The notes beneath the pieces are model-generated. The model saw only the letters and a list, made by a program, of their open reading frames with translations, was not told the DNA's origin and did no database searches. Made by a program: the position numbers and the translations under genes. From Actinokineospora auranticolor (GTDB lineage: Bacteria > Actinomycetota > Actinomycetes > Mycobacteriales > Pseudonocardiaceae), in the NCBI RefSeq assembly GCF_002934265.1, contig NZ_PTIX01000028.1, forward strand, positions 30,959 through 94,958: a stretch of 64,000 bases of DNA, given 5' to 3'. Positions 18,156 through 25,359 of the stretch are shown one piece after another (position 1 is the first letter of the stretch; each line of letters begins with the position of its first letter).

Positions 18156-19282
18156 CGGATCCCCTGGTCGAGTTCGGGCGCCCGGAGTACGAGGTCCTCT
18201 GGCGCCAGGCCCGCACCGCCGTCGCGCGCGGTCAGGTCAAGCTGGGTTACAAGGCCCCCACCCCTTCGGCCGCCGCAGCCGTCTCCACCCTGCTCGACGT
18301 CGAAGTCACCGCAGGCGTCGGCCGCACCATCGCCGTCACCGACCTGGACGCCCGCCTGCACACCTTCGGCACCACCCTGAACACAGTCCTATCCACCCTC
18401 TTCGGCGACGCCGCGGCAACTCTCGCCCCCGTCGCCCCGCACCAGGCCGACGACATCCTCTTAAGGGCCCTGGTCTCCGCGGGCCTAGACGTCCCTTGGG
18501 CCCCTCAATGGGCCGACCAAGCCCGCCGCTACGCCAAGATCCCCGCCGAGCACCTGTCGACCATGGCCACCCAGGCCGCCGCCGTCCTGGCCCGGCTCAA
18601 CCTCGCCACCACTCCACCCGCCACCTGGCAGGTCCGAACCGACCTCAACCCGGCCCTGACCCGAGGCAACCGCCTGACCGCCCTGGTCCTGCGCGGCGCG
18701 GCCCTGGCCCACAACACCCCACTCCCCCGAACACCGGCCGACGAACGTCGCCTGTGGGAACGCTGCGGAGTCCTCCCCGACGCCGTGTCGACGACCGTCC
18801 TCAGCTGGAACTTCCCCGGCTGCGAGGCTCGCACGTCCCAGGGCCTCCCCACCCACCTCACCATCCGAGACCGCGTCCCCCCACTTCCGGGCGTCTCGAT
18901 CTGCGCCAGCCCCACCACCCTCGACGCCGCCATCGCCGCAGGCGTGACCCACCCCCTGCTCTGCGTCTCGGGTCACCTGAACCCGGTGGCCCGCCACATC
19001 CTCGCGGCCCTGAGGACCCCCCGAATCCACACCGACTTCGACCCCCACGGCCTCCTCATCGCCACCCAGGCCCACAGCCTCGGCGCCACCCCCTGGCGCC
19101 TAACAGCCAACGACTACCGCGACGCCCTAACCACGGCCCGCACCAACACCTGGGACCTCCCACCCCTGGACGCGGCACCCCCGAACACCCCCTGGGACCC
19201 GACCCTCCCCGAGGCCATGCGCGCCGGCTGGTCCATCCCGGAGGAGTTCACCATCCCCACCCTCCTCACCGACCTGACCTAA
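18152..19282 (+). CDS. jetD: Wadjet type II JetD-like protein (TIGR02679/DUF2399) with altered Toprim site
   Basis: A 376-residue protein whose C-terminal 135 residues follow the DUF2399/Toprim pattern: LPGVSICASPTTLDAAIAAG (245-264), LLCVSGHLNPVARHIL, then HTDFDPHGLLIATQAHSLGA with DFD at 295-297, and ATPWRLTANDY. From memory, family members read C-E-N-P where this protein reads C-A-S-P (251-254), so the usual Toprim glutamate would be Ala252. The N-terminal half is also divergent, with no clear GDAHALD-like block. JetD is the nuclease that cleaves plasmid DNA in Wadjet. The gene begins at a GTG overlapping the jetC stop by four bases and contains a TTA codon near residue 103. Its activity is therefore uncertain although its place in the operon is clear. 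Confidence 0.8.
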   Translation: MTDPLVEFGRPEYEVLWRQARTAVARGQVKLGYKAPTPSAAAAVSTLLDVEVTAGVGRTIAVTDLDARLHTFGTTLNTVLSTLFGDAAATLAPVAPHQADDILLRALVSAGLDVPWAPQWADQARRYAKIPAEHLSTMATQAAAVLARLNLATTPPATWQVRTDLNPALTRGNRLTALVLRGAALAHNTPLPRTPADERRLWERCGVLPDAVSTTVLSWNFPGCEARTSQGLPTHLTIRDRVPPLPGVSICASPTTLDAAIAAGVTHPLLCVSGHLNPVARHILAALRTPRIHTDFDPHGLLIATQAHSLGATPWRLTANDYRDALTTARTNTWDLPPLDAAPPNTPWDPTLPEAMRAGWSIPEEFTIPTLLTDLT

Positions 19283-19835
19283 CCCACCCCTCCCCCCGCG
19301 CTTCCCCTCCACCTCAACCCAAAGCCCGCGCCGCCGGTGCCCGACGCGTCCATGCCGAACATCCCGGCCGCCAGGTGGGGTCGTGCCACCGGACGCGCCC
19401 GTGCGACCCGGCATCGGCCAGCCGGGCGCACCCGTGCCGCCACCCGCCCTCCTTTTCACTCCCCTCCCCCCAACACAAAGCCCCACCCACCCGGGGGCAG
19501 GCCCCGCCTTGAGCCTATCGCCGCAGATCAGAGCCCCGGAAGCCCCGACCCGGCCACTGTGGACAAACGCGATTCATGTGGACAGCTCAAACACAATTCG
19601 CCTCAGCGGGAAGCGCCAACGAGTCGCAGAGCGGCCGTGGCGCGGCCACTCCGCCAAGCAGGCGGATCCCTGCCAGGTAGGTCGTTCTACCAAGCGGCCG
19701 GTGATCTCCAGGACCCTCAGCAAGGAACTGCCGCGCCAGCCGCACTTCCCAGCCAGCCCTTGATTTCAGCGTCTCAAGGTCGACGACAGGCAGAGCACCC
19801 ACGACCCGCGCCATCACGCAACAGCGGGCCCACCC
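19283..19835. other. Gene-free convergent gap after jetD
   Basis: About 550 bases lie between jetD and the oppositely oriented regulator gene. No open frame here looks coded. The left part is C-rich and purine-poor on the plus strand. A short piece near 19470-19500 (CCCCCCAACACAAAGCCCC) faintly resembles the repeat at 46161-46338 in inverted orientation, but the match is too short to call. The remainder shows nothing I can assign. Confidence 0.4.
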
Positions 19836-20513
19836 TCACGCGAACCCGGCCAACACCTCGCACACAATCCCCCGCATAGCCGCCTCCGCTCGCCCCGCGT
19901 CCCCCGCCACCACCGCCTCCGCCACCTCCACATGCAGCCGCACCGCCTCGGGCTTGGGGGACATCGGCATCCGCCCCTGCCGGGTCCGGCCGGTCAACAC
20001 CTCCCCCACCACCTCCCCCAGGTGCGCGAACATCTCGTTCCCCGACGCCACCAGCAGCAGCCGGTGGAACTCGATGTCGAAGTCCAGGAACGCGTCCAGG
20101 TCATCCGTCGACGACCGCAGCCGAACGGCCAGCGACGTCAGCCGTCCCGCCTGTTCCGCCGACACCCGCACCGCCGCCAGCGCCGCGGCCGCGGGCTCGA
20201 CGGCCGCGCGCAGCTCGGTCAGCGACCGGAATTGCCGTTCCCGGTCCACCCCCGCCAGCCGCCAGCGGATGACGCGCGGGTCGTAGAGGTTCCACGCCGC
20301 CTCCGGCAGCACCACGATCCCCACCCGGCGGCGGCCGACGACCAGGTGCATCGCCTCCAGCACGCGCAGCGCCTCGCGCACGACCGTGCGGGAGACGCGG
20401 AAGCGGGTTTCCAACTCCTCCGTGCGTAGCACCGTGCCGACGGGGTACTCGCCGGTCACGATCGCCGGGCCGAGGGTGTCGAGCACTTGGCCCGGGAGTC
20501 CTGAGGTCACCAC
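19836..20513 (-). CDS. FadR-type GntR family regulator of the gluconate genes
   Basis: The 225-residue protein has an N-terminal winged helix (residues about 8-70, with VGTVLRTEELETRFRVSRTV and VREALRVLEAMHLV) and a C-terminal FCD ligand domain with the metal-type histidines (DIEFHRLLLVASGN, LHVEVAEAVVAGD). The YDPRVIRWRL segment after the DNA-binding domain is shared with gluconate repressors of actinobacteria as I recall them. It is divergent from gntK-gntP across a 74-bp gap containing a palindrome, so it most likely represses those genes until gluconate or 6-phosphogluconate is present. The GTG at 20513 gives a normal FadR length. Confidence 0.85.
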   Translation of the reverse strand: MVTSGLPGQVLDTLGPAIVTGEYPVGTVLRTEELETRFRVSRTVVREALRVLEAMHLVVGRRRVGIVVLPEAAWNLYDPRVIRWRLAGVDRERQFRSLTELRAAVEPAAAALAAVRVSAEQAGRLTSLAVRLRSSTDDLDAFLDFDIEFHRLLLVASGNEMFAHLGEVVGEVLTGRTRQGRMPMSPKPEAVRLHVEVAEAVVAGDAGRAEAAMRGIVCEVLAGFA

Positions 20514-20526
20514 CTCAGTGTGTCAC

Positions 20527-20534
20527 TCATATGA
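20527..20534. promoter_or_regulatory. Candidate operator between regulator and gntK
   Basis: The perfect palindrome TCATATGA stands in the GC-poorest part of the short divergent gap, 13 bases before the regulator start and about 53 before gntK. FadR-type regulators bind short palindromes in such gaps. The assignment is from position and symmetry only. Confidence 0.4.
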
Positions 20535-20587
20535 CCAGTGCGTCTCAGACTCTTGAATAAGTACTACTTTTGAGCTTCACTGGGTCG

Positions 20588-21097
20588 ATGGACACAGTGG
20601 TCGTCGTGATGGGTGTGTCGGGCTCGGGGAAGACCACCCTGGCCGCGGGCGTCGCCGGGGCCCTCGGTGTCCCGCTCGCCGAGGCCGACGAGTTCCACAG
20701 CGCGGCCAACATCGCCAAGATGCGGTCCGGCACACCGCTCACCGACGAGGACCGCTGGCCGTGGCTGCGCGCCATCGGCGACTGGATCCGGGACCGGGCC
20801 GCGACCGGCGGCGGCGTGGTGACCTGCTCCGCGCTCAAGCGCGCCTACCGCGACCTGCTGCGCGAGTCGTCGCCCCACGTCTTCTTCGTCGAACTCGACG
20901 CGCCCCGGGCCCTGCTGGCCGACCGCATGGCCAACCGCAGCGGCCACTTCATGCCCGCGTCCCTTTTGGACTCCCAGCTGGCCGTCCTCGAGCCGCTGGA
21001 CCCCGCCGAGCCCGGTGTCCGGCTCGACGCCACCGCCACCCCGGCCGACCTCGTCGAGGCCGCGCTGCGGGCCGTCCCCACCGGAGGCAACCCGTGA
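20588..21097 (+). CDS. gntK: Gluconokinase
   Basis: A 169-residue P-loop kinase. VVVVMGVSGSGKTTLAAGVA carries the Walker A motif GVSGSGKTT at residues 9-17. It continues with LAEADEFHSAANIAKMRSGTPLTDEDRWPWL (given here only as the typical gluconokinase region, residues 31-61) and TCSALKRAYRD. It phosphorylates gluconate to 6-phosphogluconate. The start is the ATG at 20588, which lacks a strong ribosome site; a TTG at 20570 is an in-frame alternative. Its last base triplet overlaps the permease start by four bases, so uptake and phosphorylation are coupled. Confidence 0.92.
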   Translation: MDTVVVVMGVSGSGKTTLAAGVAGALGVPLAEADEFHSAANIAKMRSGTPLTDEDRWPWLRAIGDWIRDRAATGGGVVTCSALKRAYRDLLRESSPHVFFVELDAPRALLADRMANRSGHFMPASLLDSQLAVLEPLDPAEPGVRLDATATPADLVEAALRAVPTGGNP

Positions 21098-22440
21098 TCA
21101 CCGCAGCGGCCTGGACCGGGCACGACGCCCGGCTGATCGGCGCGGCCGTGCTCGGCATCGCGCTGATCGTCGTGCTCATCACCAAGCTGAGGCTGCACCC
21201 GTTCCTGGCGCTGGTGCTGGGTTCCGGGCTGCTCGGGCTGGTGGCCGGGATGCCGGTGGCCAAGCTCGTCGAGAGCTTCACCAAGGGCGTCGGCTCGACG
21301 GTCGCGGGTGTCGGCGTGCTCATCGCGCTCGGCTCGATCCTGGGCAAGTTGCTCGCCGACTCCGGTGGCGCCGACCAGATCGTCGACACCATCCTCGGCC
21401 GCGCGTCCGGGCGGCGGCTGCCGTGGGCGATGGCGCTGGTGGCGGCGCTGATCGGCCTACCGATGTTCTTCGAGATCGGCTTGGTCATGCTGATCCCGGT
21501 CGTCCTGCTGGTGGCCCGGCGCAGCGGTCAGCCGGTGATGCTGCTGGCCATCCCGGCGCTGGCGGGCCTCTCGGTGCTGCACGGCCTGGTGCCGCCGCAC
21601 CCCGGCCCCCTGGTCGCGGTCGACGCGCTGCACGCCAACCTGGGCCTGACGCTCGGGCTGGGTGTGCTGGTCGCCATCCCGACGGTGATCATCGCGGGTC
21701 CCCTGTTCGCCCGCTACGCCGCGCGGTGGGCGCCGGTCTCGCTGCCGGAGGAGCCGGAGCAGGAAGCGCGCGCGGAACGGCGTCCCAGCTTCGCGGCGAC
21801 CCTGACCACCGTGCTGCTGCCGGTCGTGCTGATGCTCGGCAAGGCGCTGGCGGAGATCCTGCTCCCCGAGGACAACCCGGTCCGGCACGTGCTCGACTTC
21901 CTCGGCACCCCGCTGGTCGCGCTGCTGCTGGCGGTCCTGGTCGGCATGGTCGCCCTCGGCCGCGGCCTGGGCCGCGACGGCCTGTCGAAGTCGGTTTCGG
22001 ACTCCCTGCCGCCGATCGCGGGCGTGCTGCTCATCGTCGGCGCGGGCGGCGGGTTCAAGCAGACGCTGGTCGACGCGGGCATCGGTGACGTGATCACCGG
22101 TCTGGCCAAGGACGCCGACTTCTCCCCGCTGCTGCTGGGCTGGCTGATCGCCGTCGCGATCCGCCTGGCCACCGGCTCGGCCACGGTCGCCACCATCTCG
22201 GCGGCGGGCATCATCGCCCCCTTGGCCGCGGACATGGCACCGACCCAGGCCGCGCTGCTGGCCCTGGCCGTCGGCGCGGGTTCGCTGTTCTTCTCGCACG
22301 TGAACGACGCGGGCTTCTGGCTGGTCAAGGAGTCCTTCGGCCTGTCGGTCGGGCAGACGGTGAAGACCTGGTCGATCATGGAGACGATCATCTCGGTCGT
22401 CGCCATCGCGCTGATCTACCCGCTCAGCCTGCTGCTCTAG
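21094..22440 (+). CDS. gntP: Gluconate permease, GntP family
   Basis: The 448-residue product is a very hydrophobic transporter of about 12 helices. It has GntP-type motifs such as LIGLPMFFEIGLVMLIPVV, LHGLVPPHPGPLVAVDAL and SHVNDAGFWLVKE. It imports gluconate or a related sugar acid by proton symport. The GTG at 21094 overlaps the gntK stop by four bases. The TAG stop at 22438-22440 belongs to a CTAG that also flanks the far side of the downstream IS481-type relic, so the present stop may have been formed or preserved by that insertion. The C-terminus YPLSLLL looks complete for the family. Confidence 0.93.
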   Translation: MITAAAWTGHDARLIGAAVLGIALIVVLITKLRLHPFLALVLGSGLLGLVAGMPVAKLVESFTKGVGSTVAGVGVLIALGSILGKLLADSGGADQIVDTILGRASGRRLPWAMALVAALIGLPMFFEIGLVMLIPVVLLVARRSGQPVMLLAIPALAGLSVLHGLVPPHPGPLVAVDALHANLGLTLGLGVLVAIPTVIIAGPLFARYAARWAPVSLPEEPEQEARAERRPSFAATLTTVLLPVVLMLGKALAEILLPEDNPVRHVLDFLGTPLVALLLAVLVGMVALGRGLGRDGLSKSVSDSLPPIAGVLLIVGAGGGFKQTLVDAGIGDVITGLAKDADFSPLLLGWLIAVAIRLATGSATVATISAAGIIAPLAADMAPTQAALLALAVGAGSLFFSHVNDAGFWLVKESFGLSVGQTVKTWSIMETIISVVAIALIYPLSLLL

Positions 22441-22741
22441 CTGTACTGACCTGATCTGGAAGAACGCTTGCGCTCGTCGCCGGAACGCGATCGCGGAGTC
22501 CTTGGTCTCCTCGGAGAGGATCTCGGTGTAGGCGAGTCGGGAGTGGTCGTCCACCGCGTTGTGCGGGAAGCCATAGCCGATCTGCGGGTTGCGGTAGGCG
22601 TTGCGCTTGGCGGTGGGGGTGCGTTGGCTGTCGCGTCCGCCGACCTGACGTTGCGCCGCCCGCCGCAGCGGCAAGCCCTCCCGCACACCAAGATCATCCG
22701 ATCACCTGTCGCCCCGTACCCAACCTCAGTGGTCAGTACAG
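22441..22741 (-). mobile_element. IS481-type relic with CTAG target duplication
   Basis: An internally deleted insertion element. The 11-bp ends CTGTACTGACC (22441-22451) and GGTCAGTACAG (22731-22741) are perfect inverted copies, each flanked outside by CTAG (22437-22440 and 22742-22745). CTAG is the known target preference of IS481-family elements. Inside, the minus strand encodes a transposase fragment. The element fills the gap between gntP and nudC and supplies the last bases of nudC, including its stop codon. Confidence 0.8.
22455..22686 (-). pseudogene. IS481-family transposase fragment
   Basis: The minus strand reads PQIGYGFPHNAVDDHSRLAY followed by TEILSEETKDSAIAFRRRAQAFF, the part of the DDE core around the first and second catalytic positions of IS481-type integrases (A-V-D-D-H-S-R-L-A-Y). 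The helix-turn-helix N-terminus and the last catalytic glutamate are missing, and the frame opens straight into unrelated sequence, so this is a dead remnant of roughly 75 residues. Confidence 0.75.
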
Positions 22742-23712
22742 CTAGCCCAGCTCTCGATCATCTGGCGGGCGATCGAGGTCTGCCCGGACAGCACCAGGTC
22801 GTCCAGCACACCACCGGCGTCGAGGGTGGCGCGCACCTGTTCCCGGGACACCCAGCGGGCCTCCTCGATCTCCCCCTCCGCCAAGGCGAACGGCAGCGCG
22901 CGGTCGGCGCGGGCGGTGAAGCCGAGCATGATCGACCGGGGGAACGGCCACGGCTGGCTGCCGAGGTAGCGGATGTCCCGCACGCGCAGCCCGACCTCTT
23001 CGAGGATCTCCCGCCGCACGCAGGCCTCAAGGGACTCACCGGTCTCGACGAACCCGGCCAGGACGGAGAACCGCCCCTCGGGCCAGTTCGCGCCACGGGC
23101 CAGGAGCACCTGCTCGCCGTTGACCCCGACGCCGTCGTGCACCAGGCAGATGACGGCGGGGTCGGTGCGCGGGTACTCCTCCCGCCCGCACCCGGTGCAG
23201 CGCGACGCCCACCCGGCGGCCACGACCTCCACGGCAGACCCGCACTTGGCGCAGAAGCCCGCGCGGGCGTGCCAGTTGGCCAGTCCGACGGCGGTGGTGA
23301 AAAGGCCGGCGTCCACATCGTTGAGCTGGGCCCCGATCGTGCGCAGGTCCTGCCACCGCACCCCGTCGGCGTCCTCGGCACCGATCCACAACCCCCAGCT
23401 ACCGGGCGGGGGATCCACCGGGCGCAGGTCGGCGTCGGTGTGGAGCGACCAGTACGCGGCGTCCCCGAGCTGCCCGAGGAGTCGGGCGTCCGGGGGGCGG
23501 GAGTCGCTGACGGCCGTGGCGGGCCGCAGCGCGAGCGCGGTGTCGCCGGGGAGCAGCGGGACCCGGCCCTTCTTGTCGACCAACAGCACCTGGCCGACCT
23601 TCCACAACTGGTCCAGCCGCCCCTCGTCCTTGCGGGCAGCCTCGTCCCGGTCCACGGCGGACCTGGACAGAGTCGGCAAACCGGACAGCTGGAACGGCAG
23701 TGGCTGGGTCAT
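22726..23712 (-). CDS. nudC: NADH pyrophosphatase NudC
   Basis: A 328-residue NudC. The zinc-ribbon cysteines are C154, C157, C172 and C175 (CAKCGS, CTGCG). The Nudix box GFVETGESLEACVRREILEE runs from residue 220, and SQPWPFPRS is the NudC-specific NAD-binding motif. It hydrolyses NAD(H) to AMP and NMN(H) and can remove NAD caps from RNA in bacteria where tested. The ATG at 23712 has GAGGATGGGGG upstream. The last residues (CTDH) and the stop lie in the terminal repeat of the IS481-type relic, so the native C-terminus has been replaced by an insertion; the catalytic domains are untouched. In M. tuberculosis nudC (Rv3199c) neighbours the potassium channel and adnB. Confidence 0.93.
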   Translation of the reverse strand: MTQPLPFQLSGLPTLSRSAVDRDEAARKDEGRLDQLWKVGQVLLVDKKGRVPLLPGDTALALRPATAVSDSRPPDARLLGQLGDAAYWSLHTDADLRPVDPPPGSWGLWIGAEDADGVRWQDLRTIGAQLNDVDAGLFTTAVGLANWHARAGFCAKCGSAVEVVAAGWASRCTGCGREEYPRTDPAVICLVHDGVGVNGEQVLLARGANWPEGRFSVLAGFVETGESLEACVRREILEEVGLRVRDIRYLGSQPWPFPRSIMLGFTARADRALPFALAEGEIEEARWVSREQVRATLDAGGVLDDLVLSGQTSIARQMIESWASCTDH

Positions 23713-23969
23713 GCCCCCATCCTCTACCAACCGACCCGGGACAGCCTGTGTCTTTCCCCTCCGCTTACCGCCACCCGCGTCCACGCCCCGGCCGAGCCCG
23801 CGCACCCGCTCACGACCATGCCGGATCAGCATGTCTTGCCCGCAGACACATGCCGCGCCCTCGCCCCCATGCGCTACCCGCATTCCCAGCGAGCCAAGGT
23901 CCACAGCGAGCCTGTGCCCACAGCAAGACCCGCGCCCGCTGGCCCGGGCCGGTGTCCACACCGAGCCCC

Positions 23970-24047
23970 GAGTTGTCCACAGGCTTGATCGTCTTCGGCC
24001 GGGACTGTCGGTCCCGGCCGGTAGAATGGATACCGGGGGCCGGAGGC
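23970..24047 (-). repeat. 78-bp dispersed repeat, copy 1
   Basis: Read on the minus strand this begins GCCTCCGGCCCCCGGTATCC, and it ends AAGACGATCAAGCCTGTGGA followed by CAACTC. It has the same 78-bp length and most of the sequence of the copies at 46428-46505 and 46829-46906. It lies in the gap between nudC and the downstream ends of the metallopeptidase gene. There is no coding potential. Confidence 0.7.
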
Positions 24048-24055
24048 GTGCCGCC

Positions 24056-25282
24056 TCAGGAAACCGCCTCCGGACCGATGTTCCACGTGTTGCACTGGTA
24101 GGTCAGGTTCTTGGTGTAGCCCTGCTCCTGCCACCCGCCGTTGTGGTCCGGGCTGCCGTGGTCCCGGGGGACGCCTTCCTGCCAGTCGCCGCGGTGGTAG
24201 CCGTCCTGGATCGCCACGTCGACGAGGCCCTTGTTGATCGAGCCGCCGCCGCGCGCGCCCGCGGCGAGCCACATCCCGCCGAAGCAGGAAGCCTGGAGTT
24301 CGCTGCGGCGGGACAGTTCCAGGCCTGCCGCGGTCTGGTCCCCCGCCTCGTAGCGGGCGTTCCAGTAGGCTTCGGTGACCCCCGACATGGCTTGGATGTG
24401 GTGGCCGAACTCGTGGGCGAACAGCGCCAGGTAGTTGCCGACCCCGTAGCCCTCGTCGGCCTGCAACCCCTCGTACGGCATGTACAGCGTGTTGTTCTGC
24501 GAGCAGTAGAACGCCGCCACGACGCCGTCGCTCTCGCTACCGCACGGGCTGCTCCACTGCTTGCCCGTCGGCGATTCCAACTTGGGCGAGATGTACGGCA
24601 GGTTGGCGCGTTGCATGACCGGCGCCCACGCCTTGTCGAAACACGGGATGGCCGCCGCGAAGAAGGCGTGCGCGCTGGACGGGTCGTTGCGCCACGCGGG
24701 CAGGTTGCAGGTGACCGTTGTGGTGCTGTTGTTGCCCATGAACAACGGGTTGTTCACAGTGGCGTACACCGGCTGCGGCCTCGACGCCGTCGCAGTGGTC
24801 CGCGGAGCCGTCGTAGTAGTGGCCTGACGCGTCCCCGTAGTGGTGGTGGACGTGCTCGCACGCGGCGCGGTAGTCGTGGTGACGACAACCGTTGTGGTCG
24901 TCGTAGTGGTGGTGCTCGGCGGGGTGTACGAGGTGCTGGGAGCGCTATAGCCGACGTCATGGGAACGCTTGGGCTTGTGTAAGAGCACATTCAGGCTCAC
25001 AACGCCCGTGGCCGCCAAGAGAATCACCGACAACGTGATCGCGACGATCATCCCCGTATTGGACTTCGGCCGCATCGGCGGCGCCCACACCGGCGCGTAG
25101 CCCGGCGGCGGCCCGTACTGCCCGTACTGCCGGGGGTGCTGCGCGGACCCGAAGTACATCCCTTGTGGACCGTACGGACCGGGCGCGGGCGGCAGCGGCT
25201 GGGCCATCGGCGGGGGTGCCACCGGCATCGGCGGTGGATACGGACCGTGTCCGTACCACGGACCCATCGGCGGCTGGTTCAT
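24056..25282 (-). CDS. Membrane-anchored neutral zinc metallopeptidase (YpfJ type)
   Basis: The 408-residue protein has four parts. Residues 1-72 are a Pro/Gly/Tyr-rich cytoplasmic segment. A membrane helix spans about 78-98. A Thr-rich linker lies at about 112-170 and looks extracytoplasmic and possibly glycosylated. The peptidase domain has the zinc site FAHEFGHHIQAMSG near residue 290 and the downstream ELQASCFGGMWLA glutamate. This is the pattern of the putative neutral zinc metallopeptidase family, whose substrates are unknown. It stands alone, divergent from the DUF2207 gene. The ATG at 25282 follows GGGGGAACG. Low-complexity ACN/GTN repeats make the linker prone to length variation. 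Confidence 0.85.
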   Translation of the reverse strand: MNQPPMGPWYGHGPYPPPMPVAPPPMAQPLPPAPGPYGPQGMYFGSAQHPRQYGQYGPPPGYAPVWAPPMRPKSNTGMIVAITLSVILLAATGVVSLNVLLHKPKRSHDVGYSAPSTSYTPPSTTTTTTTTVVVTTTTAPRASTSTTTTGTRQATTTTAPRTTATASRPQPVYATVNNPLFMGNNSTTTVTCNLPAWRNDPSSAHAFFAAAIPCFDKAWAPVMQRANLPYISPKLESPTGKQWSSPCGSESDGVVAAFYCSQNNTLYMPYEGLQADEGYGVGNYLALFAHEFGHHIQAMSGVTEAYWNARYEAGDQTAAGLELSRRSELQASCFGGMWLAAGARGGGSINKGLVDVAIQDGYHRGDWQEGVPRDHGSPDHNGGWQEQGYTKNLTYQCNTWNIGPEAVS

Positions 25283-25345
25283 CGTTCCCCCGGATTCCCC
25301 TCAACCGATTTGGCCGGACCGGCGGTGAGCATAGGCGCGCTCGAC

Positions 25346-25351
25346 TATCGT
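25346..25351 (+). promoter_or_regulatory. -10 box for the DUF2207 gene
   Basis: TATCGT followed eight bases later by the GTG start, exactly as at jetA. No ribosome-binding site intervenes, so a leaderless mRNA is likely. Confidence 0.45.
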
Positions 25352-25359
25352 TCGCTGCC

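Noticed and set aside
19440..19510. Possible third copy of the structured repeat after jetD
   Set aside because: Only about 25 bases around CCCCCCAACACAAAGCCCC match and the rest differs, which is not enough to separate it from GC-rich chance similarity.
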